Source: Solirubrobacterales bacterium (GTDB lineage Bacteria; Actinomycetota; Thermoleophilia; Solirubrobacterales; Solirubrobacteraceae). Taken from it: 64,000 bases of DNA. The position numbers and the translations under genes were made by a program. The stretch lies in assembly GCA_003138355.1 (NCBI GenBank), contig PLFX01000016.1, positions 123,251-187,250 on the forward strand, given 5' to 3'. The notes under the pieces were generated by a model, which was not told the DNA's origin, ran no database searches, and worked only from the letters and a program-made list of their open reading frames with translations. Positions 28,785-38,350 of the stretch are shown here, piece by piece. The stretch's first letter is position 1; the number at the start of each line of letters is the position of its first letter.

Positions 28785-28947
28785 GCGTCCGATTCTAGGG
28801 ATCAGGGGTTGGGGTGGCGCGATGCGGCGCGACCGACGCTCTTCCGGCAGCAGCCGAGGTCGGCGCGTGGAGGCTCGGCGCGTGATCGAGGTGCGCTCAC
28901 GGGGTAGACGCCGCCCGATGGTGCCACCCCATACGATCCCGACGGGC

Positions 28948-30315
28948 ATGTATCTCGACCGCTCGATCTTCAAGGCCTACGACATCCGCGGGATCTATGG
29001 CGAGCAGATCGATGGCGATCTCGCCGAGGAGATCGCGCGCGCTTTCGCGCGCGTGCTCGCCGAGCAGGCGGGGAAGCAGCCTCGCGACCTCGGCATAGCG
29101 CTCGCCCACGACATGCGCCTGAGCTCACCCGAGCTGACCGAGCGCTACAAGACCGGTCTGATGGCCGAAGGCGTGCACGTGATGGACGCGGGCGAGGCCG
29201 CGACCGAGGTCCTCTACTGGCTTGTCGGAGCGCGCGGCCTGGACGGCGGGCTTGTCTGCACCGCTTCGCACAACCCGGCGAAGTACACGGGCGCGAAGCT
29301 CGTCGGTCGCGGTGCGCTGCCGCTGTCGGGCGATGCGGGCATCGACGACGTGCGTCGCAAGGTCGAGGCGGGCCTCGGGCGGGCGCCGGGCGGCGGTAGC
29401 CAGGAGCGGGCCGAGTGGCGCCGCGGCTTCGATGAGGCGGTCATCCGCTTCGTCGACCCGGACGCGATCAAGGGCCTGCGCGTCGTCCTCGACGGCGGCA
29501 ACGGGATGGCCGGCCCGATGGTCGGCCCGATCCTCGAACGACTGGGCCTCGATCTGGTCGAGACCTATTGGAAGCCCGACGGGAAATTCCCCGACCACGA
29601 GCCGAATCCGCTGCTCGAGGAGAACCGCGCCTTCATCATCGACAAGGTCAAGGCGGAGGGCGCGGACATCGGCATCGCCTTCGACGGGGACGCCGATCGC
29701 TGCTTCTTCATCGACGAGCAGGGCGAGTTCATCGACGGTGACTTCATGACCGCGCTGCTCGCGCGCACCCTGCTGCGCTCGAGCCCAGGCGCGACGATCC
29801 TCTACGACGTGCGCGCCTCGCGGGCGGTCGCCGACACCGTTGCCGCCGAAGGCGGCACCTCCTATCCGAACCGCGTCGGCCACGCGTTCTTCAAGCGCCG
29901 GATGCGCGAGGAGGGCTCGCTGTTCGGCGGCGAGGTCTCCGGGCACTACTACTTCCGTGACTTCTACTGCGCCGACTCGGGCACGATCCCCGCGCTGTTG
30001 ATGCTCGAGATTGCCGCGCGCGCGGGCCGTCCGGTCTCAGAGCTGGTCCGCGCGTTCCGCGACAAGTACTTCATCTCGGGCGAGATCAACAGCGAAGTCA
30101 ACGATGCGCCGGCGAAGATCAGCGAGATCGCCCGGCGCTATTCGGATGCCGAGCAATCGACGCTCGACGGCATCTCGATCGACTATCCCGACTGGCACTT
30201 CAACGTGCGCTCCTCGAACACCGAGCCGCTGCTGCGACTGTGCCTCGAGTCGCTCGTCTCGCGCGAAGACATGGAGCTCCGTCGCGACGAAGTGCTGTCG
30301 CTGATCCGCGCCTGA
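28948..30315 (+). CDS. manB: Phosphomannomutase/phosphoglucomutase
   Basis: 'FKAYDIRGIYGEQID', 'CTASHNPAKYTGAKL', 'GIAFDGDADRCFFID', 'GGEVSGHYYFRDFYCADSG'. Confidence 0.93.
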   Translation: MYLDRSIFKAYDIRGIYGEQIDGDLAEEIARAFARVLAEQAGKQPRDLGIALAHDMRLSSPELTERYKTGLMAEGVHVMDAGEAATEVLYWLVGARGLDGGLVCTASHNPAKYTGAKLVGRGALPLSGDAGIDDVRRKVEAGLGRAPGGGSQERAEWRRGFDEAVIRFVDPDAIKGLRVVLDGGNGMAGPMVGPILERLGLDLVETYWKPDGKFPDHEPNPLLEENRAFIIDKVKAEGADIGIAFDGDADRCFFIDEQGEFIDGDFMTALLARTLLRSSPGATILYDVRASRAVADTVAAEGGTSYPNRVGHAFFKRRMREEGSLFGGEVSGHYYFRDFYCADSGTIPALLMLEIAARAGRPVSELVRAFRDKYFISGEINSEVNDAPAKISEIARRYSDAEQSTLDGISIDYPDWHFNVRSSNTEPLLRLCLESLVSREDMELRRDEVLSLIRA

Positions 30316-30340
30316 CTCGGTTCTCAGTCGTACGGCCGCT

Positions 30341-31399
30341 CTACGGCTCGTGCGGGCGCAGCATGAACGTTGCGAGCAGCTTGCGATCGGGAAGCAGCCC
30401 GAGCAGGTGCTCGTTCCCGCGGGCGGCACAGCTGTCGAGCCAGGCGGCGTCCGTGTCGGCGTCGAAATGCTCCATCGCGGCGAGGAAGATCTGAACGCCG
30501 GGGCCAAACCGCGCCCACGCCTCGTCGTAGGCCGTACGGTAGGCGAACGTCCCCGTGCCACAACGTACGCAGCACAGCATCGCGATCGTTTGGCCGTCGC
30601 CCTCCAGGGAGCTGAACCACATGCGGCCCTCGTCGAGGTAGTGGGCGCACACGGCCGCGAAGAAGCTCGCCCCCGCCTCGCTGCGCTGGAAGGCAAGGCC
30701 ACCTGGCTCGTTGCCTTTCCAGCCGGAAGCCTCGAGCGCCAGGAAGTCGGCAACGGCGTCCCGATCGGTCCTCACGCGCACGCTGGAACGCCCGCCGGCA
30801 GCCAGCTCGAGATGGTTGCGGTGCTGGCGAATCGTGCGGCGCCGGTGCTTCCCGATATTCGCGAGCCAGTAGGCCTCCTCGCCCACACGCCGGCGCAGAA
30901 AGGCTCGCTCCCAGCTATCGAACGCGACCAGCCGCACACCCTGCTCCGCTGCCGCTTCGTGCAGCAGGCGGCTGACCGGGCCGGCACAGCCCACCCACTC
31001 CATATCGACGAGCTCCGAACCGCGTCGGAGCGCTTCACGCACGAGCTCACCGACGGCGCACGCAATGGCCTCGCCGCCGCCTTGCTCGGTGACGAGCGGG
31101 GTCCCTAGAGCGAGCGCGTCAGGCGCGATCATCGTCGTCAGCGATGAGCGCCTCGCGCCCTCAGCAGAAGCTTCCTCGTCGATCCCAACCGTCCCGAGCG
31201 GAAGGCAGCACTCGACTGTTCCGTTGCGTTCGACGAGGACGAGCACCGGCGCGTCTGCCTCCCCGAGGTATTCGACCGCGGGCAGCAGCCACGCCGGCTC
31301 GAAGAACGGGTTTGGCTCAAGCGATCGCGCGGCGCACTCGGACCATGCAGCGATGTCGCTGCTCGTCAGCTTGTCGAACGCCACAGTTCGCGATCGCAC
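30341..31399 (-). CDS. GNAT/FemAB-like (BioF2-type) acetyltransferase
   Basis: 'NIGKHRRRTIRQHRNHLE', 'FLALEASGWKG', 'FAYRTAYDEAWARFGPG'. Confidence 0.75.
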   Translation of the reverse strand: MRSRTVAFDKLTSSDIAAWSECAARSLEPNPFFEPAWLLPAVEYLGEADAPVLVLVERNGTVECCLPLGTVGIDEEASAEGARRSSLTTMIAPDALALGTPLVTEQGGGEAIACAVGELVREALRRGSELVDMEWVGCAGPVSRLLHEAAAEQGVRLVAFDSWERAFLRRRVGEEAYWLANIGKHRRRTIRQHRNHLELAAGGRSSVRVRTDRDAVADFLALEASGWKGNEPGGLAFQRSEAGASFFAAVCAHYLDEGRMWFSSLEGDGQTIAMLCCVRCGTGTFAYRTAYDEAWARFGPGVQIFLAAMEHFDADTDAAWLDSCAARGNEHLLGLLPDRKLLATFMLRPHEP

Positions 31400-31468
31400 C
31401 AGCGAGCCAGCATATGGTCCGCGATCGCAAGGCGAGTCCTCATCGCAGCTCGGCCGCGCCCGTCGGCG

Positions 31469-32899
31469 TCACCGTGAGGATCGGCTTCCCGCGGGCGCCA
31501 TCGCGCTCCGGTGCGCGCGCGTGTCCGGCGTGAGCTCCGCGGGGCGCAGCAGCACCCATACGTGACCCCCACCCCCCGCGCGGTTGCCGGCGCCGGCGCT
31601 ACCGCCGTGCGCCTCGGCGATGGCCCGCACGATCGAGAGGCCGAGGCCGGTCGCCTCGCCGGTGCGCGAGGCCTCGGCGCGCGTGAAGGGCTCGAAAGCA
31701 TGCGGGAGGAACTCCTCTGGGAAGCCCGGCCCTTCGTCGAACACATGGAGCTCAACCGCGCCGTCGCGCTCGCGTAGCTCGAGCTCGATCGTGCCGGAGC
31801 CGTGGCGCAGAGCGTTCGTGAGCAGATTGTCGAGCGCCTGCTCGAGGCGGTCAGGGTCGAGCGCCACGACAAGCGAATCGGTCATGTCGGTGCGGATCGT
31901 GCGCCCTTCGGTTCGCGCGATCCGGTCGAAGCGCTCCGCGCTCGCGCGCAGCATCACCGCGACGTCGACCACCTGCGGACGGACCGGCAGCTGGCCCTCG
32001 CCGGCCCGCGCGATGACGAGCAGGTCGGAGGCGAGGCGGGTCATCCGGTCGACCTCCTCGACGGCTGAGCGCAGCGCGTCGGCCATCTCCTCGCGGCTGC
32101 GCTCGGGGTCGAGCGCGAGCTCGAGCTCGAGCTTGAGGACCGTGAGCGGCGTGCGCAGCTCGTGGCTCGCGTGCGAGACGAGCGCGCGCTCGCGCGAGAC
32201 CGCGTCGCTGACGCGCCCGAGCATCGCGTTCAGCGTCTCTCCGAGGCGAGTCAGGACATCGCTCGACGCCGGCACCGGCAGGCGGGCGTCGCGCTCCCCG
32301 CCCGAGATCTCGGCGGCGCGCCGGCGCATGCGCTCGACCGGAGCGAGCGCGTTGGCGGCGACCAGGTAGGCGGCGCCCGAGCTCAACAGCAGCATCAGTG
32401 GGCCGCCGAAGAAGAGCAGGTCCCCGAGCACGTTGAGCGCGTGGTCGCGCTGCGCGAGCGAAACGCCGACGACGAGGACCTCGCCGCGGGCGTCGCGAAG
32501 CGGCCTCGCCAACAATCGCGAGTTGCCGCGGTCGCTGATCAGCGTCGAGCCGTGCAGCGCCGTGATCGCGCGCGCGTCCAGCAGCGGCGTGTGGCGCAGG
32601 CCGGCGGTCGCGTCGAGCACCTTGCCGTGCAGGCTCAGGATCTCCGCGAACGCGCCTGAGCTTTCCGCGAGCGGCGGTCGCGCCGCGAGCGTCGGCTTCG
32701 CGGGGCGCTCGAGCGCCCCGAGCTCGGCCGCGCGGGCGTCGAGCGAGCGATTGATCCCGTCATCGAGGCCGACCTCGAACGAGAAGTAGAGCGCGAGCGC
32801 GAGCCCGCCGAGCAGCACAGCCGAGACGCCCGCGAAGGCGAGCGTCAGCTTGAGGCGGATCGATCGGCGCGCGAACCAGGCTTCGAAGCGCGCGATCAC
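31469..32899 (-). CDS. Two-component sensor histidine kinase
   Basis: TM, HAMP, 'RALVSHASHELRTPLTVLKLELELAL', 'ATGLGLSIVRAIAEAHGG'. Confidence 0.93.
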   Translation of the reverse strand: MIARFEAWFARRSIRLKLTLAFAGVSAVLLGGLALALYFSFEVGLDDGINRSLDARAAELGALERPAKPTLAARPPLAESSGAFAEILSLHGKVLDATAGLRHTPLLDARAITALHGSTLISDRGNSRLLARPLRDARGEVLVVGVSLAQRDHALNVLGDLLFFGGPLMLLLSSGAAYLVAANALAPVERMRRRAAEISGGERDARLPVPASSDVLTRLGETLNAMLGRVSDAVSRERALVSHASHELRTPLTVLKLELELALDPERSREEMADALRSAVEEVDRMTRLASDLLVIARAGEGQLPVRPQVVDVAVMLRASAERFDRIARTEGRTIRTDMTDSLVVALDPDRLEQALDNLLTNALRHGSGTIELELRERDGAVELHVFDEGPGFPEEFLPHAFEPFTRAEASRTGEATGLGLSIVRAIAEAHGGSAGAGNRAGGGGHVWVLLRPAELTPDTRAHRSAMAPAGSRSSR

Positions 32900-33582
32900 G
32901 CGATCACCTGCTCCTCCTGGCGCAGCCGGTAGCCCGCACCGCGCACGGTCTCGAGCGAGTTGCGCCCGAACGGCCGGTCGACCTTGTCGCGCAGGTAACC
33001 GACGTAGACCTCGATCACATTCGAGCGGTTCTCATAGCTTTCGTCCCAGGCGTGCTCGAGCAGGTCGAAGCGACTCAAGACCTCCCCCGGGCGGCGCATG
33101 AATGCCTCGAACAGCGCGAACTCGCGCGCGGTCAGCGCGAGCTCCACCTCGCCGCGCCACGCTCGCCGCGCGGCGGGATCGAGGCGCAGGTCGTCGACGC
33201 TCAGGATAGCCGAGCGCGGCCCGACCGGACGCCGCGTTAGGGCGCGGATCCGCGCGAGCAGCTCCTCGAAGCTGAACGGCTTCGTCAGGTAGTCGTCGGC
33301 GCCCGCGTCGAGCCCGCGCACGCGGTCGTCGACCTCGCCGAGCGCGGTCAGCATCAGCGTCGGCGACCACACGTCGCGCTCGCGCAGCATCCGGCACAGC
33401 TCGATCCCATCGCGGCCGGGGAGCATCACGTCGAGCAGGATCACGTCGTAGTCGGTGCTCGTCGCGCGGGTCAGCGCACCATCGCCATCGCGCGCCACGT
33501 CGACGGCCATCCCGGCGCGGCGAAGCCCGCGGCGCAGCAGGCTCGCAAGCTTCTCCTCATCCTCGACGACAAGCACCCGCAT
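32896..33582 (-). CDS. OmpR/PhoB-family response regulator
   Basis: 'MRVLVVEDEEKLASLL', 'LLDVMLPGRDGIEL', winged helix 'LTAREFALFEAFMRRPGEVLSR'. Confidence 0.94.
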   Translation of the reverse strand: MRVLVVEDEEKLASLLRRGLRRAGMAVDVARDGDGALTRATSTDYDVILLDVMLPGRDGIELCRMLRERDVWSPTLMLTALGEVDDRVRGLDAGADDYLTKPFSFEELLARIRALTRRPVGPRSAILSVDDLRLDPAARRAWRGEVELALTAREFALFEAFMRRPGEVLSRFDLLEHAWDESYENRSNVIEVYVGYLRDKVDRPFGRNSLETVRGAGYRLRQEEQVIA

Positions 33583-33681
33583 GTTGGGATTGTCGCGGCT
33601 CGCCTGCCGCGACGACGGCTCCCCTACGGAGAGGACCAGCTGAACTGGTTGCTCCAGGGAATCTGGTCGTTAGTAACTGGG

Positions 33682-34020
33682 CTACGGCAGGGTCTCGATC
33701 ATCCGCAGGAGCTCCTCCCGCCGGTAACCGTGCCGGCGCGCGACGTCGATCAACTCGCGCGCCGCGGTCAGTACGGCCGTCCGCTCGGGTGTACCGGCCA
33801 CGCTCACGCCGCGCCCACGGCGGAACTCGAGCAAACCCTCGTCGCGCAACAACCGCAGCGCGCGCAAGACGGTGTTCGCGTTGACGCCGAGCTCGGCGGC
33901 GAGATCCTTCGCCGGCGGCAGCCGCTCGCCCGGGCGCGCCTCGCCGTCGAGGATTGCCCGGCGTATCTCCGCCGCCACCTGCTCGAACACAGCCGTCGAT
34001 TCGGAACGATCAACCCGCAT
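33682..34020 (-). CDS. GntR-family transcriptional regulator
   Basis: 'VFEQVAAEIRRAILDGEARPGERLPPAKDLAAELGVNANTVLRALRLLRDEGLLEFRRGRG'. Confidence 0.93.
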   Translation of the reverse strand: MRVDRSESTAVFEQVAAEIRRAILDGEARPGERLPPAKDLAAELGVNANTVLRALRLLRDEGLLEFRRGRGVSVAGTPERTAVLTAARELIDVARRHGYRREELLRMIETLP

Positions 34021-34091
34021 GCGCCACCATCCGACCGGCAGAATAGCGCTAGGTAATCTAGCACTATCCTCGCCGCCGCAGGCGCGGCCCG

Positions 34092-34472
34092 CTACAGGTT
34101 GTAGCGCGTGTCCTTGTGCGCGACGATCGCCCGGTTGAGCGTCTCACGCGGGTCAGTGCCCTTGCGGACGTAGGCGATCGCGCCGCCGATCATCAGCTCG
34201 CGCACGATCGAGTCCTCGTCATCGCTCGAGATCACAACGATCGCTGTTTTCGGCGAGGCGGCGAGGATGCCCGGGACGGCGACGCGGCCACCGCCCTCCG
34301 GCATGTTCAGGTCGACGAGCGCCGCATCGGGACGATGCTTGCGGGCGAGTGCGATCGCTTCGACGGCATCGGTGGCCTCGGCGACGATCTCGAACTCCCG
34401 CCCGAGCGTCGCCGCCAGCACCGCCCGAACCGCTTGATCATCGTCAGCGATCAGAACTCGCGGCCTCCCCAT
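34092..34472 (-). CDS. Single-domain response regulator
   Basis: 'MGRPRVLIADDDQAVRAVLAATLG', 'ALVDLNMPEGGG'. Confidence 0.85.
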   Translation of the reverse strand: MGRPRVLIADDDQAVRAVLAATLGREFEIVAEATDAVEAIALARKHRPDAALVDLNMPEGGGRVAVPGILAASPKTAIVVISSDDEDSIVRELMIGGAIAYVRKGTDPRETLNRAIVAHKDTRYNL

Positions 34473-34528
34473 GCTCACTAACGATAGCCCTGGCCGCGGG
34501 TTCGGACGGATCCGGCCTCGTGCTGGCA

Positions 34529-35728
34529 TTACGACGTCAGGCTAGCGTCACGCTCGAAGCGCGCGCGGCAGCCCTCGCAGCAGAAGTAGTAGCTCCGTCC
34601 ACCGACGGTTGCGCGCAGCGCCCGGCGACGATCCACCTGCATCCCGCAGACGGGGTCCGTCGCGCCGCGGCGCACGGTCAGGCCGAACAGGACCAGGAAT
34701 GCCACGCTGGCGATGAGGTTGAGCACGAGCTTGTAGTCGGCGCGCACCGCACCGAACACATGCCCATGCGAGGGTCGCCCGGCCGGAATCAATCCGAGAC
34801 CGCTGAACGCGAGGTCGACGACGATCGCGGCGGCGATCATCGTCACCCCCATCAGCGCCGTGATCGCGAGCGCGTAGCGCCAGCCGTAGTACTTGCGGTA
34901 GATCACGATGATCGGCGCAATCACGAGGTCGGCAAAGAGGAAGGCGACGACGCCGGCGAAGCTGATCCCGCCGCTCCACAGGACGGCCGCGAGCGGCACG
35001 TTGCCGACCGAGCAGACGAAGCTGGCGACCGCGATCAACGGGCCGATCAGCGCGCCCCACAGCACCTGCACGGCGTGTGGCGAGCTCGTCAGGAAGGCGT
35101 CGCGCAACGTGGCGCGCGGGATCTGAGCGGCGAAGCCCGCGAGCAGGAAGCCGACGGCGATCTCCTTGTAGAGCATCTGCCAGTCGCCGCGGAAGTTGTG
35201 CGCGACGTCGGACCACGAGTCGATGCTCCGCAGGCGCATCCGCCCACCAACGCTGTGGTGCTCGTGTCCGGCGGTGGCTCCCCGCGCGTGCTCGCGCGCG
35301 GCGGCCTCGAGCCGCGGTGTGACGAACGCGCGCAGAAAGAGCGCCATCAAGGCGATCATCACGAGGCCGCCGACGTACTCGGCAAGCGCGAACTGCCAGC
35401 CGATCAGCGTCCAGAGCACGAGCCCCAGCTCCCAAACGAGGTTCGTCGACGCGAATTGGAAGGCGAGGGCGCTCGCCGCCGAAGCTCCTTTCTGGAAGAG
35501 GCTCTTGGCGATCGCGACCGCCGCATAGGAACACGACGATGAGGCGGCGCCGAGCCCGGTGGCGCGCAGGACCGCCGCCGGCCCGCTGCCGCCGAGCGAA
35601 GCCTCGATCCGCTCGCGCGGCACCCACGCCTGCACCGCTGCCGAGATCGCGAAACCGAAGACGAGCGCCCACCACACCTCCCACGCCATCAGCAGCGTGT
35701 CGCGCAGTCCGTGCCAGACGACGTCCAC
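34529..35728 (-). CDS. Metal-efflux-type permease (DUF318/SO_0444-like) with C-terminal YHS-like domain
   Basis: 'LGAASSSCSYAAVAIAKSLFQKGASAASALAFQFASTNLVWELG', C-terminal 'DPVCGMQVDRRRALRATVGGRSYYFCCEGCRARFERD'; divergent from csoR. Confidence 0.85.
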   Translation of the reverse strand: MDVVWHGLRDTLLMAWEVWWALVFGFAISAAVQAWVPRERIEASLGGSGPAAVLRATGLGAASSSCSYAAVAIAKSLFQKGASAASALAFQFASTNLVWELGLVLWTLIGWQFALAEYVGGLVMIALMALFLRAFVTPRLEAAAREHARGATAGHEHHSVGGRMRLRSIDSWSDVAHNFRGDWQMLYKEIAVGFLLAGFAAQIPRATLRDAFLTSSPHAVQVLWGALIGPLIAVASFVCSVGNVPLAAVLWSGGISFAGVVAFLFADLVIAPIIVIYRKYYGWRYALAITALMGVTMIAAAIVVDLAFSGLGLIPAGRPSHGHVFGAVRADYKLVLNLIASVAFLVLFGLTVRRGATDPVCGMQVDRRRALRATVGGRSYYFCCEGCRARFERDASLTS

Positions 35729-35737
35729 AGTCGGTAC

Positions 35738-35756
35738 GATACCCCCATGGGGTATC
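35738..35756. promoter_or_regulatory. Candidate CsoR operator GATACCCC-CAT-GGGGTATC
   Basis: Perfect 8-bp arms spanning the csoR ATG, 10 nt upstream of the divergent permease start. Confidence 0.7.
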
Positions 35757-36040
35757 CCCAACCGCTGCGCGGCTACTCCGCGACCAAGGACCAGCTGATC
35801 GCGCGCCTACACCGCATCGCCGGCCAGATCGGAGGGATCGAGCGAATGGTCGACGAGGAGCGCTACTGCATCGACGTCCTGACGCAGATCCACGCGGTCC
35901 AGGCCGCGCTCGACAAGGTCGCGCTCGGCCTGCTCGACGATCACGCACACCACTGCGTGCTCGGCGCCGACCCCGCCGAGCGCGATGCGAAGACCGATGA
36001 GCTGATGGCCGCGGTTGGCCGCCTGATGCACCGGGGCTGA
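35747..36040 (+). CDS. csoR: CsoR/RcnR-family metal-sensing repressor
   Basis: 'LIARLHRIAGQIGGIERMVDEERYCIDVLTQIHAVQAALDKVALGLLDDHAHHCV'. Confidence 0.92.
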   Translation: MGYPQPLRGYSATKDQLIARLHRIAGQIGGIERMVDEERYCIDVLTQIHAVQAALDKVALGLLDDHAHHCVLGADPAERDAKTDELMAAVGRLMHRG

Positions 36041-36043
36041 AAC

Positions 36044-36589
36044 ATGACCACCCTCCACACGGTCATCTACGTCACCTGGGCCGTCTTCTGGGTCTCCTGG
36101 GTGATCGCGGCCGTGAGCGCCAAGCCGGGATCGCGTCGTGACCTGCGCGGACGCGGGTCGACGTTTGCGATCCTGGCGATCACGTTCATCGTCGTGCGCG
36201 CCGTGCACCCCGGCGCCGGCTCCTTGACAAACGTTCCCGTTGCCGTGCTCGGGACCGCGCTCTTCCTCGGCGGACTCGCCCTGGCAGTCTGGGCGCGCGT
36301 TCACCTCGGGCGCAACTGGGGCATGCCGATGACGACGAAGGACGAGCCCGAGCTCGTCACATCGGGTCCCTACAGCCGCATTCGCCATCCGGTCTACTCG
36401 GGCATCCTCCTTGCGGTGCTCGGCACCGCGCTTGCCGCAAGCTTGTACGCGCTGATCCCGTTCGGCGCGCTCACGGTGAGGTTCGTGTACTCAGCACGCG
36501 TCGAGGAGCAAACGATGCAGCGCGAGTTTCCCGACGCCTATGCGAGCTACCGCGCGCGCACGAAGATGCTCATCCCGTTCCTCGTCTAG
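36044..36589 (+). CDS. Isoprenylcysteine carboxyl methyltransferase family protein
   Basis: 'LVTSGPYSRIRHPVYSGILLAVLGTAL', 'EEQTMQREFPDAYASYRARTKMLIPFL'. Confidence 0.88.
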   Translation: MTTLHTVIYVTWAVFWVSWVIAAVSAKPGSRRDLRGRGSTFAILAITFIVVRAVHPGAGSLTNVPVAVLGTALFLGGLALAVWARVHLGRNWGMPMTTKDEPELVTSGPYSRIRHPVYSGILLAVLGTALAASLYALIPFGALTVRFVYSARVEEQTMQREFPDAYASYRARTKMLIPFLV

Positions 36590-36692
36590 CGCGCCGACCG
36601 CGAGTTGTGAACAGCTTGATCAAGGGTTTGCCTCGCTAGGCACCACGGGCAACCGCCGCAGGGGGTGCATTGCAAAGCGCTATGCTCATCGC

Positions 36693-36944
36693 ATGGCGGA
36701 ACAGTTCGTCGTGCGTGTCCCACCGGAGCTGGCTGCGTCGGTAGACGGCCTTGTGAGCGGCGGCAGCTTCACCTCGCGCTCGGATGCGGTCCGGGCCGGC
36801 CTCGAGCTGGTGGTCGAGCGCGAGCGGCGCGCCGCCATCGGGCGTGCGATCGTCGCCGGCTACGAGCGCGTGCCGCAAGCGGGGGACGATGTCGCGTGGG
36901 CCGAAGCGCTCGGCTCGGCGATGGTCGCCGAGGAGCCGTGGTGA
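36693..36944 (+). CDS. Antitoxin, ribbon-helix-helix-like
   Basis: 'MAEQFVVRVPPELAASVDGLVSGGSFTSRSDAVRAGLELVV'; overlaps MazF-like gene. Confidence 0.8.
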   Translation: MAEQFVVRVPPELAASVDGLVSGGSFTSRSDAVRAGLELVVERERRAAIGRAIVAGYERVPQAGDDVAWAEALGSAMVAEEPW

Positions 36945-37255
36945 GCGCGCCTCGCCAGGGCGAGATCTGGTGGGCGGAGGCAGAGGACAAGCGCCGCCCG
37001 GTGCTCGTCGTCACGCGCAGCGACGCGATCGGCGTTCTGGCGCGCGTCGTAGTGGCGCCGATCACGCGAACTGTGCGCGGGATTCCGACGGAGGTCGCGC
37101 TTGGTCCGGACGAGGGCTTGCGGGCGCCGTGCGTGGCCTCGTTTGACAACCTTCTGCCGCTGAACCGTAGCCTGCTGACCGCTCGCGTCGGGCGTCTTGC
37201 GCCGGTGCGCCGCGCCGAGCTGTGCCGGGCGCTGGACGCCCTCGGCGACTGCTGA
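36941..37255 (+). CDS. MazF/PemK-family toxin
   Basis: 'VSAPRQGEIWWAEAEDKRRPVLVVTRSDAI...VVVAPITRTVRGIPTEVALGPDEGL'; GTGA overlap. Confidence 0.88.
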   Translation: MSAPRQGEIWWAEAEDKRRPVLVVTRSDAIGVLARVVVAPITRTVRGIPTEVALGPDEGLRAPCVASFDNLLPLNRSLLTARVGRLAPVRRAELCRALDALGDC

Positions 37256-38350
37256 TCAGGCCATCGGGAGCTCGACGAGCTCCCGCGGCGGCGGTCCGTC
37301 GTGCGGCGGCTGGGGCGGCTTCGAGCGCCGGCTCGGGAGCCACTGGCGCGAGCTGACGAGCGCGCGGATCGATTGGCGCGCGGAGGATGCCGTCGCGAGC
37401 GCGGCGGTCGGCTCGTAGCCGCAGTGAGCCATGCAGTTCGCGCAGCGCGGGTCGCGACCGCGGCCGTACTTGTCCCAGTCGGTCGTCTCGACGAGCTCCT
37501 TGTAGGTCTCGACGTACCCGTCACTCATCAGGTAGCACGGGCGCTGCCAGCCGAAGATCGAGTAGGACGGGATGCCCCACGCGGTGCAGGAGTAGTCGAC
37601 CTTGCCCTCGAGGAAGTCGAGGAAGAGCGGCGAGTGGTTCAGGCGCCAGCGCTTGCGGGCGCCGTTCGCGAAGGCGGCGCGGAAGAGCTCGTGGGTCTGC
37701 TTCACACCGAGGAAGTGCTCCTGATCCGGCGCCTTCTCGTAGGCATACGCGGGCGAGATCATCATCGCGTCGACCTCGAGCTCGTCGTTGAGGAAGTCGA
37801 GCACCTGGCGCACGGTGTCCGGTGAATCGTGTGTGAAGAAGGTCGTGTTAGTTGTCACGCGGAAGCCGCGTTCCTTCGCCGCCTTGATCGCGGCAACTGC
37901 CTTGTCGAAGACGCCGTCGCGGCAGACTGACTCGTCGTGGCGTTCACGCAGCCCATCCATGTGCACCGCCCAGGCGAAGTAGCGACTCGGCTCGAAGAGG
38001 TCGAGCTTGCGCTCCATCAGGATCGCGTTGGTGCAGAGATAGATGTAGCGCTTGCGCTTGATCAGCTCGCGCGCGAGCTCGTCGATCTCGGGGTGAATCA
38101 GCGGTTCGCCGCCGGCGATCGAAACCATCGGCGCGCCCGACTCTTCGATCGCCGCGATCGCTCGGTCGACCGGCATGCGCTGGCGCAGGATGTGGTCGGG
38201 GTGCTGGATCTTGCCGCAGCCCGCGCACTCGAGGTTGCATTGGTAGAGCGGCTCGAGCTCGACGATCAGCGGGAAGCGTTCGCGCTTGGCAAGTTTCTGG
38301 CGGGCGATGTAGCCGCCGACCGCCATGCTCTGGCGTAGCGGGACGGTCAT
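37256..38350 (-). CDS. hpnH: Adenosyl-hopene transferase HpnH (radical SAM)
   Basis: 'ELEPLYQCNLECAGCGKIQHPDHILRQRMPVDRAIAAIEESGAPMVSIAGGEPLIHPEI'; beside shc. Confidence 0.92.
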   Translation of the reverse strand: MTVPLRQSMAVGGYIARQKLAKRERFPLIVELEPLYQCNLECAGCGKIQHPDHILRQRMPVDRAIAAIEESGAPMVSIAGGEPLIHPEIDELARELIKRKRYIYLCTNAILMERKLDLFEPSRYFAWAVHMDGLRERHDESVCRDGVFDKAVAAIKAAKERGFRVTTNTTFFTHDSPDTVRQVLDFLNDELEVDAMMISPAYAYEKAPDQEHFLGVKQTHELFRAAFANGARKRWRLNHSPLFLDFLEGKVDYSCTAWGIPSYSIFGWQRPCYLMSDGYVETYKELVETTDWDKYGRGRDPRCANCMAHCGYEPTAALATASSARQSIRALVSSRQWLPSRRSKPPQPPHDGPPPRELVELPMA

